DNA of 64,000 bases from Phycisphaerales bacterium (GTDB lineage Bacteria; Planctomycetota; Phycisphaerae; Phycisphaerales; UBA1924): assembly GCA_016793015.1 (NCBI GenBank), contig JAEUJD010000135.1, positions 1 through 64,000 of the forward strand, written 5' to 3'. Position numbers and translations under genes: made by a program. Shown here piece after piece: positions 42,132-51,310 of this stretch. The notes beneath the pieces were generated by a model. The model made no database searches and had not been told where the DNA came from. It was given only the letters and a program-made list of their open reading frames with translations. Each line of letters opens with the position of its first letter. Position 1 is the first letter of the stretch.

Positions 42132-44249
42132 TCAAACGCCCCGGAACTCGGCGTGAAGATCGCTCTTCATCCGATCCATCAGTACGTTCACTTCGGGGTC
42201 TACTTCTTCGTGGCGGAGCGTTTTCGCCGGATCGCGGAAGACGACGCGGAGCGTCACGCTCTTCTTCCCCTCGCCGAGCTGCTTGCCCCGGTAGGTGCCG
42301 ATGAAGCGGAACGATTCGATGCGTTTTCCTTCGTTCGATGAGCCGACACCCTGCACGAGGCGGGAGACATCGGCCCAGGTCGTTGATTCCGCAACCACAG
42401 GCGAGAGGTCGCGTTCGACGGACGGGAACGCGGGGAGAGGCGTGATGCTGCCTCGCGGTGGATAGAGCGCGAGGAGCGCATCGACGAGGAGTTCGCCACC
42501 GGCGAGCGGCTGCTCAAGGCCGAAGCTCTTGATGGCGGGGGCTGCGAGCAGGCCGAAGTGCCCGAGCTTGGTTTCGCCGAGATGGACGATCGCGAATGCG
42601 CCGGGTTCGAAGGCGGCGGAGGTCGCGGGTGCGGGCTCGAAGCGGAGAGTCGACGCGGCTTTCGTGCCGCCCAGGGAAGTGACGACGGTTTCGATCACGC
42701 CCCGCAGCGCACGAACGCCGTCCTGTTTTTCGATAAGCGAGACGGATTTGCCGGCGACGGCGACATCCATGAGAAGGCCGAGGCTGCGGTGTTCGACGGC
42801 GTTTGCGTCGGCACTCTTCGCGAAGACGGACGCGGTCTCGTACAGGCGGATGCCGCCGGAATTGGTGACCTGGCCATCGAGATTCGCCTTGCGGCAGGCG
42901 AGCAAGCCGGTGAGCAGGCTCGGACGCAGGGTGGGTTCTTCGCCACGGCGGTCGTCATCGACCCCGATGGTGGTGAGGCCAGCGGGAACGAACGCTGCAG
43001 CGCGCTCGGGGCGGGTGAACGAGAAGGTGACTGTTTCGAAGAAGCCGAGGCCACCGAGCACCGCGCTCAGCTCGCGGCGGGCGCGCACGCGGTCCTGCGG
43101 GCGCTTCACGGAAACGGCAAGGCGCGGCGCGAGCGGGATCTGGTCGAGACCGTGCTGGCGGGCGATTTCTTCGATGAGGTCGATCTCGCGGGTGAGATCC
43201 GGGCGGAAGGCGGGGATCGTGCAAATGAGCGAGCCGTCGGAAGCGTCCGGCACAGTCTTGATTTCGAGTTGATTGAAGATCGCTTGGACTTTGGAGAGGG
43301 GGACTTCAATGCCAAGAATCTTTGAAATGCGAGCCGGACGGAGCTTGACGAAACGCGGGGCTTCGAGACAGAGACCTTCGGAAATCACACCGGAGAGTAA
43401 TTGACCGCCGGCGACTTCGACGATGAGGCTTGCGGCGCGACGGGAGGCTGATTCCAGCGTGCGGGCATCGACGAAGCGTTCGTAGCGATGGCTTGCATCG
43501 GTGCGGATCTGGAGGCGGCGTGCCGCGGATCGGACGCGGACGGGATCCCACGTTGCGACTTCGAGAGCGACATCGGTGGTGGAGGCGGAAACTTCAGAAT
43601 CGCCGCCGCCCATGATGCCGGCGAGGCCTTGGGCGCGCTCTGCATCGGCGACGACGATTTCGCCGGCTTTGAGCACGCGCTGTTTGCCGTCGAGGGTGAG
43701 AAGTTTCTCGCCTTCGGTTGCTTCGCGAACGACGATGGCGCCACCGGTGAGTTTCTTGAGGTCGAAGACGTGGCAGGGGTTGCCGAGTTCGAAGTTGATG
43801 AAGTTGGTGATGTCAACGACGTTGTTGATCGAGCGCTGGCCGACGGATTCGAGCGCCTTCACGAGCCACGTGGGGCTGGGACCGACCTTGACGCCTTTGA
43901 TGACGCGGAGCGTGAAGAGCGGGCAAGCCGGGGGCACGCGGTTTTCGAGCTTGATGGCGGAAGTGACGCCTTCGGACGCGGGCGTGGGCTCGGGCTTTTC
44001 CTTGCCGCCGGTTCCGGGTGATTTGAGCTTTCGGCCGGTTTTCGCGGCGGCTTCACGCGCGAGGCCGACGAGGCTGAGGGCGTCGCCCCGGTTGGACGTG
44101 ATCGCAACGTCGAACTTGGTGTCGCCGTCGGGAAGCTTTTCCTGCGATTCGATTTCGAAGCCAGCGTCGATGAGGGCCGCTTCGATTTCGGCAGGGGTCA
44201 GATTGCCGGGTTCGAGGTAGGAATTGAGCCAGTTGGCCGCGATATGCAT
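42132..44249 (-). CDS. pheT: Phenylalanyl-tRNA synthetase beta subunit lacking the N-terminal OB (EMAP) domain
   Basis: 705 residues against about 790-800 in most bacteria. N-terminal B1 start (MHIAANWLNSYLEPGNLTPA, then AALIDAGFEIESQEKLPDGD) passes straight to KFDVAITSNRGDALSLVGLA, so the roughly 100-residue tRNA-binding OB fold with its HPNADKLRV-like motif is absent. The B3/B4 editing module follows (NNVVDITNFINFELGNPCHVF, GGAIVVREATEGEKLLTLDG, RVRSAARRLQIRTDASHRYE), then B5 (KILGIEVPLSKVQAIF), the catalytic-like core (SFTRPERA, RPSLLTGLL) and a complete FDX-ACB anticodon domain (PSVERDLSPVV, SVTLRVVFRDPAKTLRHEEV). pheS is not adjacent. Confidence 0.93.
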   Translation of the reverse strand: MHIAANWLNSYLEPGNLTPAEIEAALIDAGFEIESQEKLPDGDTKFDVAITSNRGDALSLVGLAREAAAKTGRKLKSPGTGGKEKPEPTPASEGVTSAIKLENRVPPACPLFTLRVIKGVKVGPSPTWLVKALESVGQRSINNVVDITNFINFELGNPCHVFDLKKLTGGAIVVREATEGEKLLTLDGKQRVLKAGEIVVADAERAQGLAGIMGGGDSEVSASTTDVALEVATWDPVRVRSAARRLQIRTDASHRYERFVDARTLESASRRAASLIVEVAGGQLLSGVISEGLCLEAPRFVKLRPARISKILGIEVPLSKVQAIFNQLEIKTVPDASDGSLICTIPAFRPDLTREIDLIEEIARQHGLDQIPLAPRLAVSVKRPQDRVRARRELSAVLGGLGFFETVTFSFTRPERAAAFVPAGLTTIGVDDDRRGEEPTLRPSLLTGLLACRKANLDGQVTNSGGIRLYETASVFAKSADANAVEHRSLGLLMDVAVAGKSVSLIEKQDGVRALRGVIETVVTSLGGTKAASTLRFEPAPATSAAFEPGAFAIVHLGETKLGHFGLLAAPAIKSFGLEQPLAGGELLVDALLALYPPRGSITPLPAFPSVERDLSPVVAESTTWADVSRLVQGVGSSNEGKRIESFRFIGTYRGKQLGEGKKSVTLRVVFRDPAKTLRHEEVDPEVNVLMDRMKSDLHAEFRGV

Positions 44250-44270
44250 AGGGCGGAAGGGTAGGAAAGA

Positions 44271-44292
44271 GGCGGGTCGTGAAAGACCCGCC
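44271..44292 (-). terminator. Hairpin terminator downstream of the flotillin gene
   Basis: GGCGGGTC (44271-44278), six-base loop, GACCCGCC (44285-44292). Read on the minus strand it is followed by TCTTTCC. It separates the flotillin stop from the pheT start. Confidence 0.55.
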
Positions 44293-44337
44293 CCGTTGCG
44301 ATCTCTGGCGGGCTTTGTGACGCCGGAAGCGGCGCGG

Positions 44338-45963
44338 TTACTTGCGGGGCTTGATTTCGGGCGCGGTTTCGATGTCGCCGTTGGTGTGGCTGTCCGCCCT
44401 GTTATTCGCGGCCACCCGCCCCAACGCGGGCGGCAACTCGATTCCCGCCTGGCTGGCCAGTTCGTGGAGTTTCGGCAGTGCGCCGACCATGCCGGAGACC
44501 CAATCGGCGGTCGTGTTGCGGCCGCTGCCGTTCTGGTTGCCGCTGTCCCAGACAGTGATCTTGTCGATCTTGAGGTTCTGGACTGCCTTGACCTGCTCGG
44601 CCACTAGCTGCGGCAACTGTTCGATGAGCAGCAGCGTCGGTCCAACTTGCGGGTTGCTGCCGCAGGCCTCGATCAGTTTGCGGTAGCCCTCGGCCTTGGC
44701 TTCGAGGACTTTCTGCGTACCCATCGCCTCGGCTTCGTACTTGGCGAGAATGGCGTCGGCGGTGCCTTGCGCTTCGATGCGCTGACGTTCGGCCTCGGCA
44801 CCTGCTGCGATCTCGATGCGTTTGCGTTCGATCTCCTGCGATGCGAGAATTTCCTTGCCGAGTCGGGCGAGTTCCTGTTCGCGTTGGGCGATCAGGATGG
44901 CTTCCTGAGCCTTTGCCGCGGCGACCTCGGAGCGCTTGCGCGAATCAGCCTGAATCTCGGCGAGTTTGGCGTTGCTCTCGGCCATGGTTGCGCGGGCGGT
45001 GTTTTCGCCGGTGGTCGCGAGCGTTTCGGCCTGGGCGATGGAGATGCGCTGTTCCTGCTCGGCCTTCTTTTTCGCGGCCATGGATTCGGCATCGCGCTGG
45101 GCTCGCGAGACTTCCATATCGCGGTTGGACTGCGCTTCACCGGCGATGGCCTGGGCTTCCAGCGCCGCGACCGCCACGCGGCGATTCTGTTCCGCGTCCT
45201 TCTGGCCCTTTTCCGCCATTGCGGTTTCGTTGGCAACTTGCACGTTTCGCTCGCGGATGGCAAGTGCCTCACCGATCGCACCGTCGCGTTCCTGCTGGGC
45301 GACTTCGACCTTGGCGCGGTTGATGGCTTCTGCCGCGGCACGCTTGCCTATGGCCTGGATATAGCCGGATTCGTCGGTGATATCGCGGACGTTGACGTTG
45401 ATCAGTTCGAGGCCGATCTTGTTGACTTCTTTGGCGACGTTTTCGTTCACCAGGGTCATGAACTTCTCACGGTCCTTGTTGATCTCTTCGATCGAGAGGG
45501 TCGCGATGACGAGGCGGAGCTGGCCGAGGATGATGTCCTGGGTTTGCTCGCGGATGGCCTGGAGAGGCAGATTCAACAGGCGTTCCGCGGCGTTGTTCAT
45601 CAGCACCGGATCGGTGGAGACGCCGACGGTGAAGGTGGCGGGAACGTTGACACGGATGTTGTTCTGAGAGAGAGCGCCTTCGAGCGGGATGTCGATGCAG
45701 ACCGGTTCGAGCGAGAGATACGAGTAGTCCTGAATGAGCGGGACGACGAACGCGCCGCCGCCGTGCATGCACTTGGAGGCGCGATTTCCACCGACGCGGC
45801 CGTAGATGACGAGGATGCGGTTGGAGGGGCAGCGTTTGTACTGCTTGACCACGAAGATGACGAAGAAGAGCATGAGCAGCAAACCGGCGCCGACAAGGCC
45901 GAGCCAGATAAGAGGCTGGGTTTGCTGCGTGCCGACCTGTGCGAGCGAGTTGATCTGGTTCAT
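44338..45963 (-). CDS. floT: Flotillin family (SPFH) membrane-scaffold protein
   Basis: 541 residues from ATG at 45963 (AGAGGG upstream); the frame to 46044 adds 27 unlikely residues. One membrane segment (about 18-40, LIWLGLVGAGLLLMLFFVIF) is followed by KRCPSNRILVIYGRVG and an SPFH/band-7 domain (about 60-230: GGAFVVPLIQDYSYLSLEPV, INVNVRDITDESGYIQAIG). Residues about 230-430 are Glu/Ala-rich coiled coil (AEQNRRVAVAALEAQAIAGE). The C-terminal region has EGYRKLIEACGSNPQVGPTL. It should organise membrane microdomains. The NfeD-like gene 87 bases upstream is its usual partner, as in bacterial yuaF-floT pairs. Confidence 0.93.
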   Translation of the reverse strand: MNQINSLAQVGTQQTQPLIWLGLVGAGLLLMLFFVIFVVKQYKRCPSNRILVIYGRVGGNRASKCMHGGGAFVVPLIQDYSYLSLEPVCIDIPLEGALSQNNIRVNVPATFTVGVSTDPVLMNNAAERLLNLPLQAIREQTQDIILGQLRLVIATLSIEEINKDREKFMTLVNENVAKEVNKIGLELINVNVRDITDESGYIQAIGKRAAAEAINRAKVEVAQQERDGAIGEALAIRERNVQVANETAMAEKGQKDAEQNRRVAVAALEAQAIAGEAQSNRDMEVSRAQRDAESMAAKKKAEQEQRISIAQAETLATTGENTARATMAESNAKLAEIQADSRKRSEVAAAKAQEAILIAQREQELARLGKEILASQEIERKRIEIAAGAEAERQRIEAQGTADAILAKYEAEAMGTQKVLEAKAEGYRKLIEACGSNPQVGPTLLLIEQLPQLVAEQVKAVQNLKIDKITVWDSGNQNGSGRNTTADWVSGMVGALPKLHELASQAGIELPPALGRVAANNRADSHTNGDIETAPEIKPRK

Positions 45964-46050
45964 GGTTCCCTCTTGGTGGTCTCGAAGACCGATCCGGCCC
46001 GTACGGCCGTATTCCTCGTTCTCTCCCGGGCTGGCCCGGAGCATGAAAAC

Positions 46051-46629
46051 CTAGTTTTCGACCGCGATGACGCCGACGGTGTTGTCTTGGTGAACTCGGA
46101 CAACGCGGATGCGGCGAGCCGAGGCGATCGCATCACCTTCGGATTTCGCGTTGACGATCCGCATCCGATCGTTCATCACGAGACGCACCTGACCCGAGCC
46201 CATTCCGGAAGCCGGGATGTTGACATACACCTCGCCTTCGCCACCGAGAGCGGAATCGAGCGAGATGTTGCCGCTCTGTTGCATGTCGAAGATGGCTTTG
46301 AGCATGAGAGCGAGGAACCAGACCATGCCGATGCCGGCGACGACGCCAACGAGCACGCTGGTCTGCCAAGGCCATCCGGCCCCTCGGTAGCCACCGAGTC
46401 CGCCCCAGCCGAAACCCATGGAGAAGGTCGACACGCTCTGGAGGCTGAGGAGTTTGAAGGCTTCGCCGGGATCGGGATGGGAGCCGTCGACGTGGGCGTC
46501 GACGTGAAGATCCATGCCGTGGGCATGGCCCAGCATGAGGAAAGCGAGGCGGAATAGGAAGAACGCCGTCCCGAGTGCCGCGGGAAGTGCGAAGTAGCCT
46601 GCATTGTCACCGAAGAAAAGTTCGAGCAT
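46051..46629 (-). CDS. NfeD-like (YuaF-type) membrane protein, flotillin partner
   Basis: 192 residues from ATG at 46629 with AAAGGGGG upstream; a GTG two codons earlier overlaps that SD. Two or three membrane segments (YFALPAALGTAFFLFRLAFL and TSVLVGVVAGIGMVWFLALM) flank a His-rich loop (GHAHGMDLHVDAHVDGSH), which could bind metal. The C-terminal 60 residues form an OB-like beta barrel (GEGEVYVNIPASGMGSGQVR, IRVVRVHQDNTVGVI), as in NfeD-type proteins. Located just upstream of the flotillin gene on the same strand. The family label rests on topology and context more than on strong motifs. Confidence 0.75.
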   Translation of the reverse strand: MLELFFGDNAGYFALPAALGTAFFLFRLAFLMLGHAHGMDLHVDAHVDGSHPDPGEAFKLLSLQSVSTFSMGFGWGGLGGYRGAGWPWQTSVLVGVVAGIGMVWFLALMLKAIFDMQQSGNISLDSALGGEGEVYVNIPASGMGSGQVRLVMNDRMRIVNAKSEGDAIASARRIRVVRVHQDNTVGVIAVEN

Positions 46630-46735
46630 CTGCACCCCCTTTCAACGCATGATCGTAACCGATCTGCGCTGGCTCCTCGGCGGCTTGTTCCGAAAAGCGA
46701 CCCTCTGGTTTCACGAAGGCTGTTGGGCGCGAATA

Positions 46736-46764
46736 TTGACACGGAGCGCGCAAGTGTTCACTAT
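46736..46764 (+). promoter_or_regulatory. Candidate promoter of the Hsp70 gene
   Basis: Perfect TTGACA (46736-46741), 17-base spacer, CACTAT (46759-46764). The expected start point falls at or within a few bases of the GTG at 46773, implying a leaderless transcript; no SD is present. Confidence 0.5.
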
Positions 46765-46772
46765 CGTTGTGC

Positions 46773-48668
46773 GTGGCAGAAGGCGCTCCATCCAAGTCTT
46801 TCACAGTCGGCATCGACCTGGGCACGACCAACAGTCTTGTTGCCTTTTGTGATGCGGGCGGGCCGCGCATTCTGCCGGATGCGAGCGGAAGGGCGCTCGT
46901 GCCGAGTGTGGTCCGGTTCGAGCAGAACTCGGTCGTGGTGGGCGGTGCGGCGCGGGACGGCGCGAGCGAAGACCCGGAGCGCACGATCTCCAGCGTCAAG
47001 CGGTTGATGGGTCGATCTCTGAAGGATGCGCAGGCGGATCTGCGCTATCTGCCTTATTCGGTGGTTGCGGGCGAGGGTGAGACGGCGCGGGTTTCGATTC
47101 CGACGGCGGGCGGCGGCGCCAGCATTGTTTCGCCCCAGGAAGTGTCGGCGCAGATTCTTCGGTCGCTGAAAGAACAGGCGAGCGCGGCACTTGGCGGTCC
47201 GGTTTCGCGGGCGGTCATCACGGTGCCGGCGTATTTCGATGATGCGCAGCGTCAGGCCACGAAAGACGCGGGGCGGCTTGCGGGGCTGGATGTGATTCGG
47301 ATTGTGAATGAGCCGACCGCTGCGGCATTGGCGTATGGGCTTGGAGCGGGACTGTCGGCGGAACATGTCGGCGAGCGGACAATCGCGGTCTTTGACCTCG
47401 GTGGCGGCACGTTTGATATCTCGATCCTCCGGATCACGCCGGCCGACTCTGGCAATGAAACGAGTTTCTTTGAGGTGCTCGCGACTTCGGGCGATACGCA
47501 CCTCGGGGGCGACGATGCCGATCACGCGTTGATGAGGTTGCTGCTGGGGGGCGATCCGGAGTCGCTGTCGGCGGCGGATCGCCGGATCCTGAAGCAGGAG
47601 GCGGAAGCGGTCAAGATCCGGCTGAGCGAGTATGAGATGGTGCAAGCCGCGTTCGCGCTCAGCAGTCGCCGGATCGACGCTCGCGTTGGTCGCGCGGAGT
47701 ACGAAACGATGATTGCACCGCTCGTACAAAGAGCGATTGAGAATTGCCGGAGGGCGCTCGCGGATGCGGCACGCACGCTCAAGCAGGCGGCCGCTCCGTC
47801 GATTGATCGCGTCATCATGGTCGGCGGGATGACGCGCACCCCGCTTGTGCGGAAGGCAGTGGGGGAGTTCTTCGGGCTGGAGCCGTACATCGCGGTCGAT
47901 CCGGATCAGGTGGTTGCGCTCGGGGCGGCGGTGCAGGCGTCGATCTTGTCAGGCGAGACGAAGGGGGCCTTGCTGCTGGATGTGATTCCGCTTTCACTGG
48001 GGATCGAGACCGTGGGCGGCGCGGTGGCAAAGCTGATCGTGCGGAACAGCACCGTGCCCGCAAAGGCGAGCGAGTTCTTCTCAACCAGTGTGGACAATCA
48101 GACTTCGATTCGGCTTTCGGTGTATCAGGGCGAGCGGGAGATGGCGGCGGACTGCCGCAGGCTGGGAGAGTTTCATCTTCGTGGCATTCCGCCGATGCCG
48201 GCGGGGATACCGCAGCTCGAAGTGCAGTTCCTTGTCGATTCGAGCGGAGTGCTGAATGTTTCTGCGCACGAACGTCGGAGCGGGAAGCGGGCGACCCTGC
48301 AGGTCGTTCCGAATCACGGATTGACGCGTGAAGAAGTGGACAAGATGGAGCGCGATAGTTACACGCACGCGCGGGAAGACATGAAGCGTCATCGCATTGT
48401 GGACCTGATTGCCAATTCCAAGCTGGACCTGAAGTGGATCGGCGAGCGATTCGAGCGATTCAAGGACATTCTCGAAGCAGAGAACCGCGTGGTGCTGCAG
48501 CGCGCCATGGAGACGTTGCGGGAGTTTGTCTGCAAGGCCGAGGCGGATTGGAACTCGGTGGATGCGGATGAATTCCATCACGCCAAGGAACAGCTCGATC
48601 GCGCCAGCATGCGGCTGCAGGAAGTGGGAATCGCGATGTCGCTCAAGGCCTCGCAGCCGAAGATCTGA
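46773..48668 (+). CDS. HscA-like Hsp70 chaperone
   Basis: 631 residues from GTG at 46773; a TTG two codons earlier is the only alternative. ATPase domain: [93 protein letters not shown] and [20 protein letters not shown]. Substrate-binding domain: [37 protein letters not shown] and [20 protein letters not shown]. The [10 protein letters not shown] segment, the R-x-L-x-x-F-x-L-R-G-I-P-P block and the length favour HscA (iron-sulfur cluster chaperone) over DnaK. No iscU, hscB or fdx is adjacent, so the role is inferred. Convergent with the M16 gene, three bases apart. Confidence 0.85.
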   Translation: MAEGAPSKSFTVGIDLGTTNSLVAFCDAGGPRILPDASGRALVPSVVRFEQNSVVVGGAARDGASEDPERTISSVKRLMGRSLKDAQADLRYLPYSVVAGEGETARVSIPTAGGGASIVSPQEVSAQILRSLKEQASAALGGPVSRAVITVPAYFDDAQRQATKDAGRLAGLDVIRIVNEPTAAALAYGLGAGLSAEHVGERTIAVFDLGGGTFDISILRITPADSGNETSFFEVLATSGDTHLGGDDADHALMRLLLGGDPESLSAADRRILKQEAEAVKIRLSEYEMVQAAFALSSRRIDARVGRAEYETMIAPLVQRAIENCRRALADAARTLKQAAAPSIDRVIMVGGMTRTPLVRKAVGEFFGLEPYIAVDPDQVVALGAAVQASILSGETKGALLLDVIPLSLGIETVGGAVAKLIVRNSTVPAKASEFFSTSVDNQTSIRLSVYQGEREMAADCRRLGEFHLRGIPPMPAGIPQLEVQFLVDSSGVLNVSAHERRSGKRATLQVVPNHGLTREEVDKMERDSYTHAREDMKRHRIVDLIANSKLDLKWIGERFERFKDILEAENRVVLQRAMETLREFVCKAEADWNSVDADEFHHAKEQLDRASMRLQEVGIAMSLKASQPKI

Positions 48669-48671
48669 AGA

Positions 48672-49913
48672 TCAGGCTGTGGGAGCCTTCAGTTCCGCAG
48701 GGCCGACTGTCTGAATGGTCATCTGGCCGAGCTGGCGCCGCGACAGGTAGTCGTTCACGCGATCGAGCGTGAGTTCATCGACTTCGCGGGCGAGTTCTTG
48801 GAGGGTGCGGCATTTGCCGAGGCGGAAATAGTCGGAGCCGAGTGCCGCGGCACGGGCGGCGGACGATTCACCGGAGAAGACGAGTCGGCTCTTCATTCCG
48901 ATTCGAGCACGTTCAAACTCCTCTGCCGTGATCGCGCCCTCGCGGGTCAGGATTCGGCGGAGTTCGGCGACGAGGACATCGAGGCTTTCCTGAGCGCGCT
49001 CGGGCTTGGTGCCGACGTACGCGACGACACCACCGGTATCGCGATCGCCCCGGTAGCCCGCGCTGACGCTGTAGCACAGGCCGCGCTTTTCGCGGACTTC
49101 GCTGAACAGGCGGCCCGACATGCCGCCCGAAAGAACACTGACGGCGATCTTCTCGAGCAGCGCATCGGGCGAGGACTCGGGCGGGGCGTCGTAGACCAGC
49201 ACGATCTGCATCTGGTTGGTTTCGTCGGCCTCGTGCGCGTATCCGCGCGGGGCGATTCCTTCGACGGCGGGCTCGGGATCGGTGCCGGTCCAGTCGGCAA
49301 AGAGTTCGTCGAGTTGCTGGGCGAGTTCGACCGCATCGACCGCGCCGGCGGCACAGAACATCGAGCGCGAGGGGTTCTGGACCTCGCTCCAACCCTTGAC
49401 AAGTTCGTCATGGGTAATGGAGGTGAGGCCGGCCTCGGTGCCCAGGCCGGAGCGGTTGAGCGGGGAGCGGAAGTGCCGCTCGCGTGCCGCGAGGACGGCT
49501 CGCTCCTGCGGATCGTCGGCGAGCGAGGCGATGGCCTGAAGTGCGAGATCGCGAGCGGGCTCGACGGCGTCCTGATCGAACCGGGGACGGAGCACCATGT
49601 CGGTGAGCAGGGGCAGCGTGGGCCGGAGGCGCTCGCCGAGCAGGATGGAACTGACGCGAAGGAAGTAAGTGCCGTTGTCGACGTGGCGCGACGCACCGAG
49701 GCGATCGACGGCGTCGGCGTGGGCGCGGGATTCGAGCGACTGGGTCCCCCGCATCAGCAGCTCGGTCCACATCGCGGCGCGGCCGAGCCGTGAAGCCGGG
49801 TCTTCGGCGGAACCTCCGGGCACGAGCCATGAGAGAGCGAGGGAGCGGACGGCGGGATTGGGCTCGACGAGCAGCGCCATGCCGCAGCGGAGTTTGGAAA
49901 CATGGATCGACAT
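48672..49913 (-). CDS. M16 (insulinase-like) peptidase homologue lacking the zinc site
   Basis: 413 residues; the ATG at 49913 (MSIHVSKLRCGMALLVEPN) starts the normal family fold, and the much longer open frame upstream is spurious. Two M16 half-domains are clear: LALSWLVPGGSAEDPASRLG then RAAMWTELLMRGTQSLESRA in the N half; YDAPPESSPDALLEKIAVSV, LSGGMSGRLFSEVREKRGLC and YSVSAGYRGDRDTGGVVAYV in the C half. The position of the catalytic HxxEH reads MWTEL, and the downstream zinc-ligand Glu position lies in LALQAIASL, so all metal ligands appear lost. This matches non-catalytic subunits that pair with an active M16 protein; no such partner is in the window. Confidence 0.85.
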   Translation of the reverse strand: MSIHVSKLRCGMALLVEPNPAVRSLALSWLVPGGSAEDPASRLGRAAMWTELLMRGTQSLESRAHADAVDRLGASRHVDNGTYFLRVSSILLGERLRPTLPLLTDMVLRPRFDQDAVEPARDLALQAIASLADDPQERAVLAARERHFRSPLNRSGLGTEAGLTSITHDELVKGWSEVQNPSRSMFCAAGAVDAVELAQQLDELFADWTGTDPEPAVEGIAPRGYAHEADETNQMQIVLVYDAPPESSPDALLEKIAVSVLSGGMSGRLFSEVREKRGLCYSVSAGYRGDRDTGGVVAYVGTKPERAQESLDVLVAELRRILTREGAITAEEFERARIGMKSRLVFSGESSAARAAALGSDYFRLGKCRTLQELAREVDELTLDRVNDYLSRRQLGQMTIQTVGPAELKAPTA

Positions 49914-50036
49914 GGGCTGCGAGTGTAGGAAACGCGGCTTATCGGAATACGGCAAAGTACCGGAACGCATCGGTTGGCCGGGCGGGCTGGACCGGCCGCG
50001 GCAACCGTCCGATGGGGGGGATGGGGGTTCTTCTCG

Positions 50037-51281
50037 ATGCTCAGAGTGACGACCTACCAGGCCCGGGACGGCATGATTGTGGCGATGCCGGTGCTTCACC
50101 CGCGACGGCCGGAAGTGGTTCTGCTGCGCCCGGGCGCGGTGCTGGATCCGCACACGATCGCGAAGATGCGCGAAATCGGGCTGCACGAGGTCTGGGTGAA
50201 ATACCCCCGCCTCGACCGGCTCAATGAATATTTTTCTTCCGGGGTCGTGCAGGCGTGTTCGGCGGTGACGGGGCAGATCCGGCTCGCGCTCGACAGCGTG
50301 ATCTCCGATGCCCATGCGCGCCTCGACTATGTCTCGTACAAACGGGCGGTTTCGGGTCTGCTCGAGAAGTTCTGCGAGCGGCCCAAAGCGGCGATGTTTG
50401 TGCACGAACTTGGCGAAGGATCGTCGCCGGCGCTCCGGCACGCGAGCAGCGTGTGTTTGCTGAGCGTGCTGATGGGGATCAAGCTCGATTTCTATCTGAT
50501 ACACGAGCGCATCCGGCTCGCGGCACACAGCGCGAAGGACGTTTCCAATCTCGGCGTCGGAGCGATGCTGCACGATATCGGTATGCTCCGGCTGGACCCG
50601 GCGGTGCGCGAGCGGTGGGAAAAAACCGGCGATGAATCCGATCCGGGGTATCGCGAGCACGTGCAGATCGGGTACGACCTGGTGCGGGATCAGGTCGAGC
50701 CGTCTGCCGCGGCGGTCGTTCTGAATCACCATCAGACGTTCGATGGCAAGGGCTTTCCGGCGCGCCGTGACGAAGAGGAAACGGCGCCGAAGGGCCAGGA
50801 GATTCACGTCTTTGCGCGGATTGTCGCGGGGGCGGACCTTTTCACGCGGCTGCACCAGGGCGGCGGGGCGAAGGGGGCATCGATCCCGACTGTGCGCGCG
50901 CTCAGGATGATTCAGCAGCCGCAATATGCACGTCGGCTAGACCCGATCGTGCTCAAGGCGATTCTCAACGTTGTACCGGCGTATGCGCCCGGCACGATCG
51001 TGACGCTATCCACCGGACACGAGTGTGTGGTGACGCAATGGACGCACGACAAGCCCTGCCGGCCGGTGGTCGAGACGCTTCTGCCGCACGGAAGGGAAGG
51101 GGAGCCGGAGGTGTTCGATCTGCGAATTCGACCGGATATTGCGATCGTGCGAGCCGAGGGGCATGCGGTCGCGGACGACAATTTCGCCCCGCCCACGCCG
51201 CATGCGTACGACCTGATGCACGGCGCGCCGGGGCTGGAGAATCGTGCCGCGGAACTGCTCCGGCAGCGAAAGGCCTCGTAA
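50037..51281 (+). CDS. HD-GYP-type phosphohydrolase with variant motifs
   Basis: 414 residues from ATG at 50037. The N-terminal 110 residues are an accessory region (LRPGAVLDPHTIAKMREIGL). The HD-GYP domain, about 135-320, shows RHASSVCLLSVLMGIKL, AAHSAKDVSNLGVGAMLHDI then GMLRLDPAVRERW, REHVQIGYDLV, NHHQTFDGKGFPAR and VFARIVAGADLFTRLHQGG. Compared with the consensus, HDIGK is HDIGM, HHE is HHQ and GYP is GFP. It may hydrolyse c-di-GMP or be altered in activity. A C-terminal beta-rich region (PGTIVTLSTGHECVVTQW) is normal for this class. Divergent from the M16 gene by 123 bases. Confidence 0.85.
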   Translation: MLRVTTYQARDGMIVAMPVLHPRRPEVVLLRPGAVLDPHTIAKMREIGLHEVWVKYPRLDRLNEYFSSGVVQACSAVTGQIRLALDSVISDAHARLDYVSYKRAVSGLLEKFCERPKAAMFVHELGEGSSPALRHASSVCLLSVLMGIKLDFYLIHERIRLAAHSAKDVSNLGVGAMLHDIGMLRLDPAVRERWEKTGDESDPGYREHVQIGYDLVRDQVEPSAAAVVLNHHQTFDGKGFPARRDEEETAPKGQEIHVFARIVAGADLFTRLHQGGGAKGASIPTVRALRMIQQPQYARRLDPIVLKAILNVVPAYAPGTIVTLSTGHECVVTQWTHDKPCRPVVETLLPHGREGEPEVFDLRIRPDIAIVRAEGHAVADDNFAPPTPHAYDLMHGAPGLENRAAELLRQRKAS

Positions 51282-51291
51282 AAAGAGGGCG

Positions 51292-51310
51292 GCCCGCTTA
51301 CTTCGCGGGC
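51292..51310 (-). terminator. Hairpin spanning the stop of the membrane-fusion protein gene
   Basis: GCCCGC (51292-51297), loop containing the minus-strand TAA, GCGGGC (51305-51310). On the minus strand a T-run (complement of 51280-51284) follows about seven bases later. Short stem, so modest support. Confidence 0.35.

Noticed and set aside
44647-46557. 636-codon plus-strand open frame
   Set aside because: Antisense of the flotillin and NfeD-like genes; composition artefact.
49914-50924. N-terminal extension of the M16 frame on the minus strand
   Set aside because: The extension is antisense to the HD-GYP gene and unlike M16; the family N-terminus begins at 49913.
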